37,500 bases of DNA from Ectocarpus siliculosus (Eukaryota > Sar > Phaeophyceae > Ectocarpales > Ectocarpaceae): NCBI GenBank assembly GCA_000310025.1, contig FN649731.1, positions 812,303 through 849,802 on the forward strand, in the 5' to 3' direction. Under the pieces are notes generated by a model. The model ran no database searches. It saw only the letters and a program-made list of their open reading frames with translations, and was not told the DNA's origin. Position 1 is the first letter of the stretch. Each line of letters opens with the position of its first letter. A program made the position numbers and the translations under genes. Below, piece by piece: positions 21,424 to 32,200 of the stretch.

Positions 21424-23619
21424 CGTGACGACGTGGTTCGTGCTGCAGGCAAGAGGAGAGCGACGTCGGCTCTCCGGTCTACCACCAGTTTGACGGGAAC
21501 CACTGCTGCTGCGTTTCCAGACTGGGCGGTGTTGGACGTGGCCAACGAGCCAGATGGAGGTGTGGACGATAGGTTCTTCCAAGCACCCATCCTTCGAGAT
21601 TATAGCGACGACAGCGACGACGAAAAAGAACAAGAAGTGGTCCCCTCAACCACGGCCCCGGCGCCTAAGAGGCCAACGAGGTCGGCAGTTGCCGAGAAGC
21701 GCGGCGGTACACCGGGGCTTCCGGGGGCCGCGAAGCCGACCGCGCCGGGTGCTACCAAGATGGGCAAGAAGAGAGCGGCAGCGCCGGGGGCCACGAGGCC
21801 GAAGCGCGGCGTCACAAAAGGCGCGGCGGCATCGACAGCGACAGCAGGCGACGTCGACCTGACGCAAGTTGATGGCGGCGTCACCGCCGTGGCGGGCGCC
21901 GCGCCGGGTGCTATCAAGAAGGCCAAGAAGAGAGCGGCAGCGCCGGTGGCCGCGAGGCCGAAGCGCGGCGTCACAAAAGGCGCGGCGGCATCGACAGCGA
22001 CTGCAGGCAACGTGGACCTGACGCAAGTTGACGGCGGCATCACCGCCGTGGTGGGTGCGGCGCCGGGTGCCAACAAGAGCGAGAAGACGGCACCGCCTAC
22101 AGCAGCAGACACATCGGAGGTGACGGCGGGGGCGTCCTCTGCGGCAGTTGGAGTTGCTGTCGCTGCCGCTGTGATGGCGGTGATGGCGGCGGGCGGGGGA
22201 GAAGCAGCCGCCGCCGTGGCCGCGGCTGCTGCTGGGAAAGCAGCGGCTGCCATGCCTCCGGCGACGGCGGAGGGAGGGGGGGGGGCTGCGGCGGCGGGAG
22301 AGGGCCGTGCGAAGAAGCCCCCGAAAAGCAAGAAAGACCAAGACCACGCCGTCAAAGCCGCGAGAATCAAGGAGGACAAGAAGAAAAAAGCCGAGATAGC
22401 AGCCACCGCACGCCAGATGTCGGACGCCTCGAAGGCAGCGTGTAGGGCGTCTATGGCGGCACTCGAGAAGCAACAGAAGGCTAGGAGTGAGCGAAAAGCG
22501 ATCAAGGAGCCCGCCGCCAACTCTGCCGCCTCCGCTGCTATTCAGGTGCGTCACTCACATGTTTTTTTGTAGCAGCCGTGTGTTTCTTGTCTGGCCGTGC
22601 TTGGATGGGTTGCGTGTTGCACGTTGTGTTTCCGCGTCAAACCTACTCGTCCTTTCCACCATTCTGTCCTCTCCCAGTATTTTTCGCAAGGTTCCTTTTT
22701 GCCCGTCCTTCCAGGCGCCAACATGTAGTAATGTAATACTCCGTATCATTTTTTTTCGTCGGTTGTTCGCTTCCAGCAAGCGAATGAATTCCACGAGGCA
22801 CGAGAGGAGAAGAAGACGGAACGGAAGAACGTTGCAGCGGGAAGCACCGGCGCTGAGGCCACGGCTCGGGCTTCGACGGCAAGTGGGTCAGGGAGCGGGG
22901 GCGTGCCGAATCACGAGGTGGGTTCCCCGCAGTGTTTTCCCTAGTTTTTTTTGGTCGACAGACACTAGGGTCAATCTTTGTGCAGCTCTCCTTCGTGCTC
23001 GTTGTGGAGCTGCGTCTACTTTGGGTGTGCGCATTGATGGAAATGCTAACTACGCCCCCACACGTCATTCTCCATTCTCGCTTCCGCGAAAGATGTACCA
23101 TCTTCCGCAAAACTTCCACACTCCATGTGTACCATCATCATGCACGCATTATTCTAACCTACAGTACGCGACAAATGTCCCACTTTTATCGTCGGCGCTT
23201 GTCCCATTTTCATGCACGGGTGTAGAGGATCTTGAGCTTTTCAAAATAGAGAAATTGCTGCTGCGAAAGCGTATCGAAGAGTAAAGTAGCATGGCCTCGC
23301 AAATGCATATTGCGTATGTTCGGGCCGACGTACCCCCCTGGTTCACTTGATTGAAAAATATTTGCACGCTGTGCGCGACGCTGCTCTGTCGCAGCTTGCG
23401 GAAATTCGTTTGCTCCAGGCCCGACTCAAGGCGGCCGAGCACGCGGCCGAGATCAGTCGACTAGAGCGCGCAGTGGCCGGCGGTGTTGATGGCCTCTCTG
23501 CCAACGGCAATGACGACCACGCCGCCTCCGCGGGGGAGCCGTCGGCTGGAGACGCCCAGGGTGCAAGCGGTGAGAGACTAGGTCTTCAAATAGATGGGCC
23601 GCCTTCCTCGGTTCCCTAG
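21424..23619 (+). CDS. Ala/Lys-rich protein with internal duplication and coiled coil
   Basis: A large exon runs from an acceptor (cttgtgcag) at 21424, or from further upstream in the same frame (open from 21331), to CAG|GTGCGT at 22545. 22777-22917 follows in phase 0. Two phase-0 endings are possible: 23228-23284 (DLELFKIEKLLLRKRIEE, stop) or 23395-23619 (LAEIRLLQARLKAAEHAAEI to a stop). Both endings are helical coiled-coil sequence, so alternative last exons are likely. The protein has an acidic patch (DYSDDSDDEKEQE), a 53-residue duplication with KKRAAAP and RPKRGVTKGAAASTATAG, an Ala-rich run, then a Lys-rich helix (KKPPKSKKDQDHAVKAARIK). Basic, Ala/Pro-rich repeats plus a C-terminal helix resemble nuclear DNA-binding proteins, but no fold is recognised. 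Confidence 0.6.
21766..22083 (+). repeat. 159 bp tandem duplication inside the coding exon
   Basis: Two in-frame copies of 159 bp start at 21766 and 21925, both beginning aagaagagagcggcagcg. They encode 53 residues each, with about 85% identity by eye; differences include PGAT/PVAA, GDVD/GNVD and GVTAVAG/GITAVVG. Length in whole codons and mostly conservative changes indicate the duplication was kept as protein. Confidence 0.85.
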
Positions 23620-24124
23620 AACACTGCGCTACGCTAATCATTATATGGTGGTTCGTTTGTTCGCCTTGTGATATGAGCAGTATCCAGATCCACCGCGTTT
23701 GTTTGTTTTCTTCGTCATTGGGAAACCTCGCTTTGGGCACCGGCGTCGGAGCGGGCCCCGGCCCTGCATGTGCTCCCGCCATGTTTGGTCCACCGATTGT
23801 AACAGCCGTCCCTTTTGATGGGTTTCGTTTGTTTGGTTGCATGGGAATGTTAGGGCCGGTAGGTGTCGAACCTTTGCCTTTATATGTTTTCGTGCGGTCA
23901 GGCGTTGACTTTGCGTCAGAAGAACAGCTATAGTCATGACACTAGACACCTTAAATCACTTGACCAGACCACATTTCCCACTGCTTGCGATTGCCCTTCT
24001 TGTCGGCTTTGAGACCTTCATAATAGTATTAATATTCATAACAATAGACTTAAGCGCCAATCCTTACCTCTATATTGTCCTCCAACTTGCATTGATTCTC
24101 CAACTTGCAGGGGCAGACGCCAAT
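23620..24124. other. intergenic spacer
   Basis: Between the stop at 23617-23619 and the ATG at 24125 there are only short frames. Near 23936-24090 a hydrophobic frame (LLVGFETFIIVLIFITID) runs into the next exon. However, a good acceptor-like tract (gattctccaacttgcag) ends at about 24110, so the exon may begin there with the ATG following. A 5' untranslated exon or promoter could lie here, but no motif is clear. Confidence 0.35.
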
Positions 24125-24152
24125 ATGGGGGAGGAGTGCCGCGGCGAGGGCC

Positions 24153-24187
<35 letters not shown>

Positions 24188-25237
24188 CACGACGACGACG
24201 ACCCCCCACTGCGCAAGTTTGGGATGACCTACGGCAAGGTGTCGATCGACAGGATGCGGTGCTGGAAGGAGTGCTACGACGATCTTCAAGGAACCCGCAC
24301 TGCTGGTCGTGCCCAGCTCACCGCGATTATGGACGGCTCTACGTCGAGGAAGAAGGGGGCAGATGGTGAGAAGGTCACGACGAAGGTTACTGCCCCGTTG
24401 GTTCCCGGCTGCACCATGCCGACCGCCGGAAGGTGAGCAACGGGTTGGGCGAATATGTTGTTGGGATGTAACCTTGTGGTAGGTGTATCCCTGGATGTGG
24501 CAAGCACTGTGTAGAGACAGTGTGCAAAGGCTCACAGAGTGGCTGTTAAGTACACTTGTTGAAAGACCAGATTAATGGTTGAAAGTGGCGCTTAGTTGGC
24601 CAAAAGGTAAGGAAAGAGGAAAGAGAGAGGAGTGATCGAGTGGGGGCGAGCACCACGGGGGGCGAGCGTCCAAGCTATCACGGAAAGATGCACACACACG
24701 GGACATTGCAATATCCCGGTCACGCTAGCAGGCGGTTAATCCGACCTCTAGGAACAACGCAAGAATATTCTAACGGACAATGGTCTCTCCCAAATGGTCC
24801 GATAATTCTCCTGAGGTGAATACCCACGTGCTGTGTTTACAGTAGTACAAATACTTATGACTGACATTGAATTTACCAACATCATTTGTAACGTACAGAC
24901 AACTGCTTTGTTTCAGAGCCCCCAGTCTACTACCCTTCTCCATCAAACATTAATGAAGCCTTTTGGCAATATTCCCCCCCCCCTCGGCCTAACGACTACG
25001 GCATGCACGACTATGAGTACACCCCCCCCCCCCCCTCGCGAACAACTGAACTGCTTTGATCAGGTGGCTCACAATCCTCTCGGCGATCAATGTTTGCCAC
25101 AAGAAATCCTGCTGTACGAAGGATTCCACGATCGAGAACGCTCTACTGAAGCATCCCATCCCCAACGCCCAGAAGCCCCCCCCCCTCCCCGGCAAGTGTA
25201 AGACGGGGCGGCGCCAAGAAGCGGAAGACGGGCAAGA
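24125..25237 (+). CDS. unknown protein with N-terminal Asp-rich tract, two exons seen
   Basis: Exon 24125-24432 starts MGEECRGEGRGG, continues into a run of Asp with one His, then PPLRKFGMTYGKVSIDRMRC and KKGADGEKVTTKVTAPLVPG, ending AG|GTGAGC in phase 2. Exon 25064-25237 follows gctttgatcag in the matching phase: WLTILSAINVCHKKSCCTKD, then ENALLKHPIPNAQKPPPLPG, ending GA|GTTAGT. A third exon is likely near 25350-25460, where one frame ends RPTVSHGMLRIEAD and a stop after an acceptor (cctcctctag); its phase does not fit the donor I chose. The Cys/His cluster CHKKSCC could bind metal. No known family. The Asp tract is a GAC repeat, prone to length change. Confidence 0.5.
24960..25035 (+). repeat. 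poly-C tracts
   Basis: Two C homopolymers, about 8 at 24976-24983 and about 14 at 25022-25035, lie in the intron before the second exon of the Asp-rich gene. Such tracts recur across the window (25491-25505, 31971-31986, 33495-33507) and are likely sites of length error in assembly. Confidence 0.7.
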
Positions 25238-25469
25238 GTTAGTTTTTTTTTGTATGCCCTTTATCCTAAGCCTAGCGATATCGTCGGCATATTCGTTGTG
25301 ACTTGGAGAATTGTAGCGGCATGTTCGTGTTGTAGGCTGGCCTCCTCTAGACTCGGCGCCAATCAACGGCGCGGGAAGGGGGCGGAAGGAAACAGCGAGG
25401 GAAGAGAGCTAACGAGAAGAGGCCGACCGTGTCGCACGGCATGTTGCGGATTGAAGCTGACTAGTATTT

Positions 25470-26377
25470 TTATTTTGTTATTTTCTCTCCCCCCCCCCCC
25501 CCCCCTTGCCTTCGCGTTTAGACTGTCTTCGTGGATATTCTGGCCCCTGCGCGAGTTGGTGTTCTCGTCTTTTATTTATTTTATTTTGTTTTGTTTTTTT
25601 GACACTTTTATTTCTTTGATTTTACCTCACATAAATTGCGTGTAGAGGGGAGCGGAGTAGAGGGGAGCGGAGGGCTAAAAAGTATTTTTGCTTCTGATTG
25701 TATTTTTCTCTTGTATTTTACCGCTCTGCTGATCCTTGGGGTCCATTTCATTTTGGTAAACCTTTTCTAGGTATGTTAACCTGTGACCACGGAAATTGAC
25801 CGAGTCAAGTGTTGGATTAGTACGGAGAGATTCAGACATAAAGAGGTCCTGGATAGAGAGACCGGAATGCTTTTTTTTATTGTGAGAAAACAACAACAAC
25901 AACAACAACAACAACATTCGTGTTGACTTGGAGGTTTTTGGTAGCAGCGTGTGATGCGCATTCGCAATGAGAATGTCATGTGAGGCTTAGGAGATCTAAC
26001 GGCTCAGTGGTTGGGCTTTGGTATTGATGTCTTGTGCGGGTGTGTGGGGAACAGGTGCTACATCTTCGATTGTGCCCAAATCGTTGCGAGCTTGCTTTTA
26101 TGTGCAACAGCAGGGGGGCGGGCTGTTTGCATATTTTTTTTTTTCTATTTGATTCTTCACCAACGGCAGAAACTTCTCCAACGGTAGAAACACGGATGTC
26201 GTGTAGGCGAGTGCGCTCCCTTTCGTTTAGTGGATGTCGGATAGTATATTTGGAGGAAGGATCCGACGTGTCGTAGTGACTGTACTCGTGGTTGGTGCCC
26301 TTATATTTAGAGGTTTGTGTTTCTTGTATTTTGGGACATTGAAAGAACACCGTGTGTCATGCGATCTGCGGTTAAAG
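25470..26377. other. AT/T-rich spacer, no supported gene
   Basis: After a C homopolymer the DNA is T-rich, with a tandem gaggggagcggagta motif at 25646-25672 and a CAA trinucleotide run at 25890-25916. Frames here are short or low-complexity. It probably contains 3' untranslated sequence of the convergent genes on either side (plus-strand gene ending near 25.45 kb, minus-strand gene ending at 26378). Confidence 0.4.
25890..25916 (+). repeat. CAA trinucleotide microsatellite
   Basis: About nine uninterrupted caa units follow gagaaaa. It is not in a supported exon. Confidence 0.85.
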
Positions 26378-28428
26378 TCAGTGAGGCTCAGAATGGAGGT
26401 GCATGAGATCATTGACTGGCTGTCGCAGATTGTGTTTTATCATCATGTTCACAAGGAAGGGCGGTTTATTTTGTGTTGGCGTACTGCATACAAGTATCGT
26501 TCTGCAAGACGCAACGCTGATGTAGATAATGTTGAATCTTGTTGGATATTTTTCCAAGAATATTTCTGGTTTTTTGACGGATTGAGTTTTCTCAAGGGTG
26601 TAAGGTAAGTAGGCTCTTGGCGTATGAGGTATATCGTTGATGGTATATTTTTGTATGTTTTAAGTTGCCGTTCCTGGAACGGCACATGCATGTAATTCGC
26701 TTGGACGACAGTACCTTTATCCAAGCAGGGGGCTGTTTGTGGTACTTGGGTGAAGATACTGGTCTGGATGGATTTTGGGGATACGCAGTTGGGGTAGTGG
26801 TATGACCATCTGGTATTGCGGGGACCCTTTCACCCTCCCAGAGACCACAACAAAATAACACAAGAGCAAAAACAACTTCAAGGGGCGCCTTCGGAGATTG
26901 TCGGCAGCGCGCTAAGCATTAGCCCTAGCGCCAGCGCACAAGCAGAACTTTCATCAAAGGACACGCAGTCAACCCTATGTTCATATGACGTCACTTGCGT
27001 AAAGGTGGCGAAAGTCACGCACATGATATGTACCGTGCAGTGATCATGCGCTTTAATGAAAGTGAAGAAATTGTTCGTCACTTGTCTTCACTTTCGTAAA
27101 AGTGACGAAAGTCACGCACGTGATAGTATCGTGGACTAGTTCTGCACTTTTATAAAAGTGACGTGCAAGTCACTTTCATAAAAGTATCATTCACTTTTAT
27201 ACCATGAAATGACTCTCGTAATAGTGATTTGACTGTTGTAGGAGTGTCTGTGAAAGTGAGTGTGGCTTTCACTTTCATTGTGGGAGGGAGTGACGTTTAC
27301 AACAGTCAATATCACTTTTGTAAAAGTGACTATCACTTTTATACAAGTGACGTCACTCTTATGAAAGTGATTGTCGGTGTTATAAAAGTGCTCCTCACCG
27401 TTGTAAGAGTGACAGTTCACTGTTATAAGAGTGAAATTCACTGTTATAACAGTGAATTTCACTCTTATAACAGTGAATCCATTTACACGATAATGTGGGA
27501 ACCCCCACTGTGGGGGCGAAGAACGAGAAAGCCTCCGCCTTCAGAATACGTACAGCAGTGGACCGGGTAGGGACCTAATTGGAAACACGTCAACCTCCAC
27601 GCGGACGGCGTCAACCTTCTCGCTCAGAATACGCACGTACATGCAGCCTCATCTTACCTACGCCCAAGTCCGTCGGCCATACACCTAGGTTCATTGTCCG
27701 AGCCGGCGTCACTCAACTGTTATGGCAGGATGCCACCGGGACAAACACGTTGCGCCCGTACTCGTCTTGGTGGTAGTCCGCCTTCTTCCGCGGTCGGTTA
27801 TCATAAAATGACAGGAAGAACTAAAATCTTGATGACACGTACCATACGGCAAGATTCGTGGCCGGAAGAAAAACAGAGTGAAAGGACGGGGGGGGGGCGA
27901 AATAGACCCGTGCCACATCCATGCGTTCCAACTCACGTGCCGTTCGTTGGTAAATAGCGTGTCTTGAGCGGGGCGTAGAGATGGGCTTTTGCTGCTGCAA
28001 CAGTCCGACCGAAGTCGACAGAGTACAAGAACCTTGCTTTGTGGGTGAGGTGGTGGTGGACGGGCGATGGCTGTGACGGGCGTACCTCGGAAGGAAAAAA
28101 AAGACGCGGGGTATGTACCCCATTTTCCGCAGAAGATACTGTTTTTTTTTCCCTCTCGGGCGTATCTTCCCGAGACTCACCGATGCAGTTTGGGGATAGT
28201 TGTGTGCAATGGGACTTGTAGTCATATTTTCCATTCTGGGGTTGCCCGGGACACTTTCGACCACCCAGACAGACAGGTAGATGCAGGTTGTTGCTGTCTT
28301 CCTCCTTCAAGTTTTCTCTCCGCCCTGCGCATAAATGAAGACCCATGCCAAACTCAAAAATCACACGCTGCTGCACCCGGTGGCTCCAACAACATGCGGT
28401 GCAACTCCGACAGCACATCATCTACCGT
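26378..28428 (-). CDS. multi-exon gene of unknown function
   Basis: Minus-strand exons: 28377-28428 (DDVLSELHRMLLEPP), 27937-28032, 27718-27784 (ADYHQDEYGRNVFVPVASCH), 27575-27622 (EKVDAVRVEVDVFPI), 26715-26809 (WSYHYPNCVSPKSIQTSIFT) and 26378-26565 (EIFLEKYPTRFNIIYISVAS to HLHSEPH, stop). The last three join exactly in phase, giving one continuous 108-residue C-terminal part. The earlier ones have good borders (for example AC|GTGAGT at 27937) but ambiguous phase, and at least one small exon is missing. No family, signal peptide or membrane segment is recognised. The palindrome array at 27.04-27.51 kb lies inside the intron before 26809. If that array is the end of a single large transposon, this model would straddle the boundary and need revision. 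Confidence 0.42.
27040..27512 (-). repeat. array of short palindromes, right copy
   Basis: About fifteen 16-20 bp near-palindromes of the form cacttttataaaagtg or cactgttataacagtg stand in tandem, most regular near the right edge at 27410-27480 and decaying leftward. The right edge is capped by atgtgggaacccccactgtg and a perfect ccccca-ctgt-ggggg type hairpin. It is related to 12668-13100 in inverted orientation. Confidence 0.8.
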
Positions 28429-28627
28429 CTATCAGTACTCCGACCATCTTTATCACCGCGGCAAGTAAATCATGCTCAAGCACCACGACATGAATACCTC
28501 CAAGTACCACCCACGCTAGGCAACCCCGAGGGGTCGCCGGGGCTCTGATGACACGCGAGAAGAACTTGTCAGCGCAACCACAATCGAACAAGCTGCGGCT
28601 GCTACTCGATGTGCAACAACCCTCTGC

Positions 28628-28651
28628 GTGTCGGGCGGCTGGCCATGCCGC

Positions 28652-28682
<31 letters not shown>

Positions 28683-28963
28683 ACGTTGTGACGAAAGTTA
28701 CCGCACCCCCGGTGACAACATGTTTGTTACGTACGCTGGATGAACTGGAGATTCGACGCAATTTAATCTTACAGGAGGAGTTTTACAGTAGTGCGGAATA
28801 CCAAACCACCGAGTGCGGAATACCAAACCACCGAGTGCGGAATACCATACCGTCGACTAGAACCCCGAACAATCATAGTGCCGCGTGCACTGCGCCACAA
28901 CCACTGGATAAGCAGGGGCCCTACCCAAACAAAACCCCTCATCGAAAACACGCCCCGAAATAA
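28628..28963 (+). CDS. open frame with Ser tract, related to the Asp-rich gene
   Basis: A 111-codon plus-strand frame reads a CAG/GCA microsatellite as a Ser run, then NVVTKVTAPPVTTCLLRTLD and ELEIRRNLILQEEFYSSAEY, before running into a 22 bp tandem repeat. The segment VVTKVTAPPVTTC resembles VTTKVTAPLVPGC in the exon at 24125-24432 in both protein and DNA, also after a trinucleotide tract. The part up to about residue 50 looks coding (helical, charged); the rest looks like read-through. It may be an exon of a paralogue or a partial duplicate. No function is known. Confidence 0.3.
28792..28857 (+). repeat. 22 bp tandem repeat, three copies
   Basis: The unit gtgcggaataccaaaccacc plus two bases is repeated three times in direct order; the third copy diverges at its end (cataccgtcg). 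It interrupts the coding-like frame to its left. Confidence 0.85.
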
Positions 28964-29214
28964 TGTCAAGTTGCGCACAGGGCGGGGCGGGGAACACAGC
29001 TCCCGCTCCCCCCCCTGCCCCGCCTCGAAGCATGCGCCTCGCCCCCGCTCGGCTTAACATTTTCGAGTGAACCTCTTCATTTCACGAGCTCACTCCATAT
29101 CTTCACTTCGCTCTGCTTCGACTCGATTCAGATTATTGCACGAGCTCTGGCCAAACGTTTTGCACGAGCTATCTATGTAGTAGGCGGTGTGGCAAAACTG
29201 GTGGGTGGCTCTAG

Positions 29215-32200
29215 TTAGGCCGACTTCAAGAAGAGCTCCTTGCACTGCTTCATCGTGTCCTCCGGGGACGTGACCGTGTGCCCGATCGTCCGCGGGGACT
29301 CGAAGATCTCGAAGTCGTTCCCGCCCTTTGTACAGAAAATCATCCCCGAGGGCGGTCAAAAGAGAGGACATCCGGAAAGAGGGAAAAAATAGTGAGGCGA
29401 CGGGCAGCGGCAGGGACAGCAGGAGCAACAATGGAAAAATCAACACAATACGAAGACGGCTACTACACTTTTTTTTCGCTCGCTAGGTTCGGTGTATGTG
29501 GAACTTAACAACATAACGGTAGGATGTACGACCGACGAGCAAGCATGCCCGTGTGCGCTGGCGGCAGCAACAAACAGCTAGGCGAGGAGTGCGCCCAACA
29601 GATCAAGGATAAAAAAAGCGGAAGACGAGCACAACCTCCGACCATCCGACAAAAACAACGAGAGACGGCACACGTACAAACTACACTCAGCAGCAGTACC
29701 ACACGTATGGACAAAAATGCTTCCAAACAACGTTGCCACACCAATACCAACCACGCGCTCTCGGGGATAAACAAAAACAGCGTCCGCCGCTGCAGCGACA
29801 GCAACGGAACGTCACCAGCCACCGAAAACATCAGCCGCACCCCCCCCCCGGGGTTCTCCACACAACTACGTAGCTCCGACATCATCAGCCGTATAAATAC
29901 GTGAGTCGCCAATCAGCCAATCAAATCTGATCATCGTTTCGGTGGTCTGCGCACCTTGAAAGTCTTGTCCCCGAAGAAGTGGATCTCATCGTACTCGGTC
30001 GTGCCCTCGCCCAAGAACTGCAAGCAGAACGTCTTGTCCCATCCCTTTGGGTTTCGTAAGGCGATAAAGGTTAAGGGTTCCCGCAGGAAGGAAGACAAAG
30101 AGGGAGGGGGGTTAGAGTAGAGGAGGGGTTAAGCATCGGTCTTGCGGCAAAGACTAAACGGACGAGTGAAAACCATCCCGAAATCAACCATCACGATCAA
30201 AAGGGGCGGCTTGCTGTGGGGAGGGTGAAAAATCTAGACACCCCACGTATTGAATTGCTCAAAAGACAAGAGTTCGTGATTGTGTACTTCCAAGTCAAGT
30301 CAAAATACGACACAATCACGGAAGGTACGGAAAAAGAAGGAACCAACACTCCGGTAGCGCGCGCGTGCATTGCATGTAACCCACACCGCCCAACATGGTG
30401 CGTACATGTAGCGAGGGGCAAGAGAGAGAAAGGTGCGATGCGTTTCGTTCTCCTGGTATTGCGGTGGGTATCTGGGGGGGGGGAATACCGAGTTGGACTG
30501 ATGATGTGGCATGCATGTCGCATGTACGAGTAGGTCGTTTCGACTACACGGGCAGGACGACAGTACCAAGTGGGGCCGTGGAATGGCCGACAGACAAACT
30601 CCAGATCACCATCATCGACAACGACAACGATAACAACGGCGATGACAAGCTCCATCAACGAAAGCATTAACAAAGACAACAGACACAATTATCAAAATCA
30701 TCACCATCACCAACGAAGAAGACAACGCCGCCAGCTGCATCAACGAAGACAGCAACAAAAGGCACCAACAATGACAATCAATACAGCAACATTAATACCC
30801 TCAACAACGACAACGACAACCATGACAACGACAAGCTACATCAACAAAAACAGCAGTAGCACAGACAACCAACAACAGAAACAAAGACAACCAACAATCA
30901 CAACAAAAACATGGCACAGGCACGTTTCGCAGCAGCAGCACGCACCGTAGGGAAAAGGTCGAACGAGATCTGTCCCCCGATCGAGAAGGTCAGGTTCAGG
31001 TCCGCGAATTCCGTCCTCATGGCATCTACCATCGTTTGCCGAATCTTGTGCTCCTGAAAAAATAAATGCACGTGCGTGCGCCCACAAGCGAGCGCGCAGA
31101 GAAGTTCAACACCAGCAACTGCTGTGAAATCAACCCCCCAAATCGAAAAACGCGAATTGGCTATGTTACAACAGGGGGGTTTGACAACGGTTCCTGTTAT
31201 CAATTACATATTGATATCTTAGGTTTTCGTCAAAATCATAGGCGATGAAATGTGTTAATATTATTGCCTGAGAGTCGCCAAAAAAAGTGCCGTACTGCTC
31301 TGTACGCAGACGTACACATGCAGAAACAAAAATGAAGGACTCTGTCTTACGTATCACAGTATGTACTCGGGAAAAATAAAACACGGGCGCCGTGGTGCGG
31401 CAGGGTCTCACGTTATCGTACTGCTCAAACGCGTCCCGCTCCTCCTGGCTGCAGTTCCTGCCCACCGGGGAGATGTTGAGCATGCCGGTCCGGAACTCGA
31501 TGAAGGTGCCCCTGTATTTTGATCGTCGTCGTGGTGAATATTTTTCGCAAAAACATGAGGACGAGGAAAGGCGAGGAATACTTGTATGCATACCACCAAC
31601 GAGAGGAGAAGGGGATAATAAACAAATTAAAACGGCTCAAAATGAATTTTTGAGAGAGGCCGCCAAGCCATGGATTGCAGTCAGACGAAAGGACCACGTT
31701 CTCCAAGGCGGGTGAGGCCGGCGAGTGGCGAGCGATAAACGCGAACGCTTAGATGGTAAATCGTACAGCACCGGCCTTTTAGTTTATATCGGAAAAAAGT
31801 GTCAAAGGTACTACTGTAAAGCGATAGGGTTGAATACTTCTGCAGTGTGTCGGCCGTGGTGAGTCGGAAGGCCGGACTCACACATGGCACATGGTGGTCC
31901 GAACGAAACGCCTTGAGAGGACGGTTGCAGTTTCCGAGCGTGAGACAACGTAGACTGCTCGCGAAAAACTCCCCCCCCCCCCCCCCGGCAAGAGGAATGT
32001 CTACCATGGAACGTAAAAGCGTCGATTGTTGTGTGTGTCTATCCTGCGGGATCTCTCCTGACTCTCCTCATTCAACCGCGTAGATCTTGTGTGCCCCAAC
32101 CCCAACCCCTCGCCACAAACAGCACCGAGAGCGCATCTCCCAAAATAAGCACAAACGACTCGAGCTAGTGGCGAAAAGGTCGCTTGCCAGGGCGCGACGT

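Larger units (their letters stand above)
12668..27512. mobile_element. candidate large DNA transposon or pair of opposed repeats
   Basis: The outer 49 bp of the palindrome arrays at 12668 and 27512 are about 84% identical by eye and inverted, both with the array pointing inward. That is how a transposon with terminal inverted repeats and subterminal short palindromes looks; such subterminal arrays and CACT-type ends are known from En/Spm (CACTA) elements. The ends read CACTGTGG on the left and CACAGTGG on the right (inward). A flanking target duplication was not found: gca lies to the left and ggg to the right. No recognisable transposase was found inside. Phase-compatible exons of two genes seem to straddle the ends, which favours two independent insertions in introns. 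Confidence 0.3.

Noticed and set aside
21600-22554. Two long minus-strand open frames (306 and 302 codons) opposite the Ala/Lys-rich exon.
   Set aside because: They arise because the sense strand is rich in GCG and AAG codons. The plus frame has matching splice borders and in-frame continuation into the next exon.
29090-29446. A 118-codon minus-strand frame overlapping the last PMM exon.
   Set aside because: It is out of frame with the conserved GGNDFEIF end of PMM and reads through an intron.
30570-30950. A Thr/Asn/Gln-rich plus-strand frame of 126 codons.
   Set aside because: It is low-complexity CAA/ACA sequence inside PMM intron 6, with no protein-like features.
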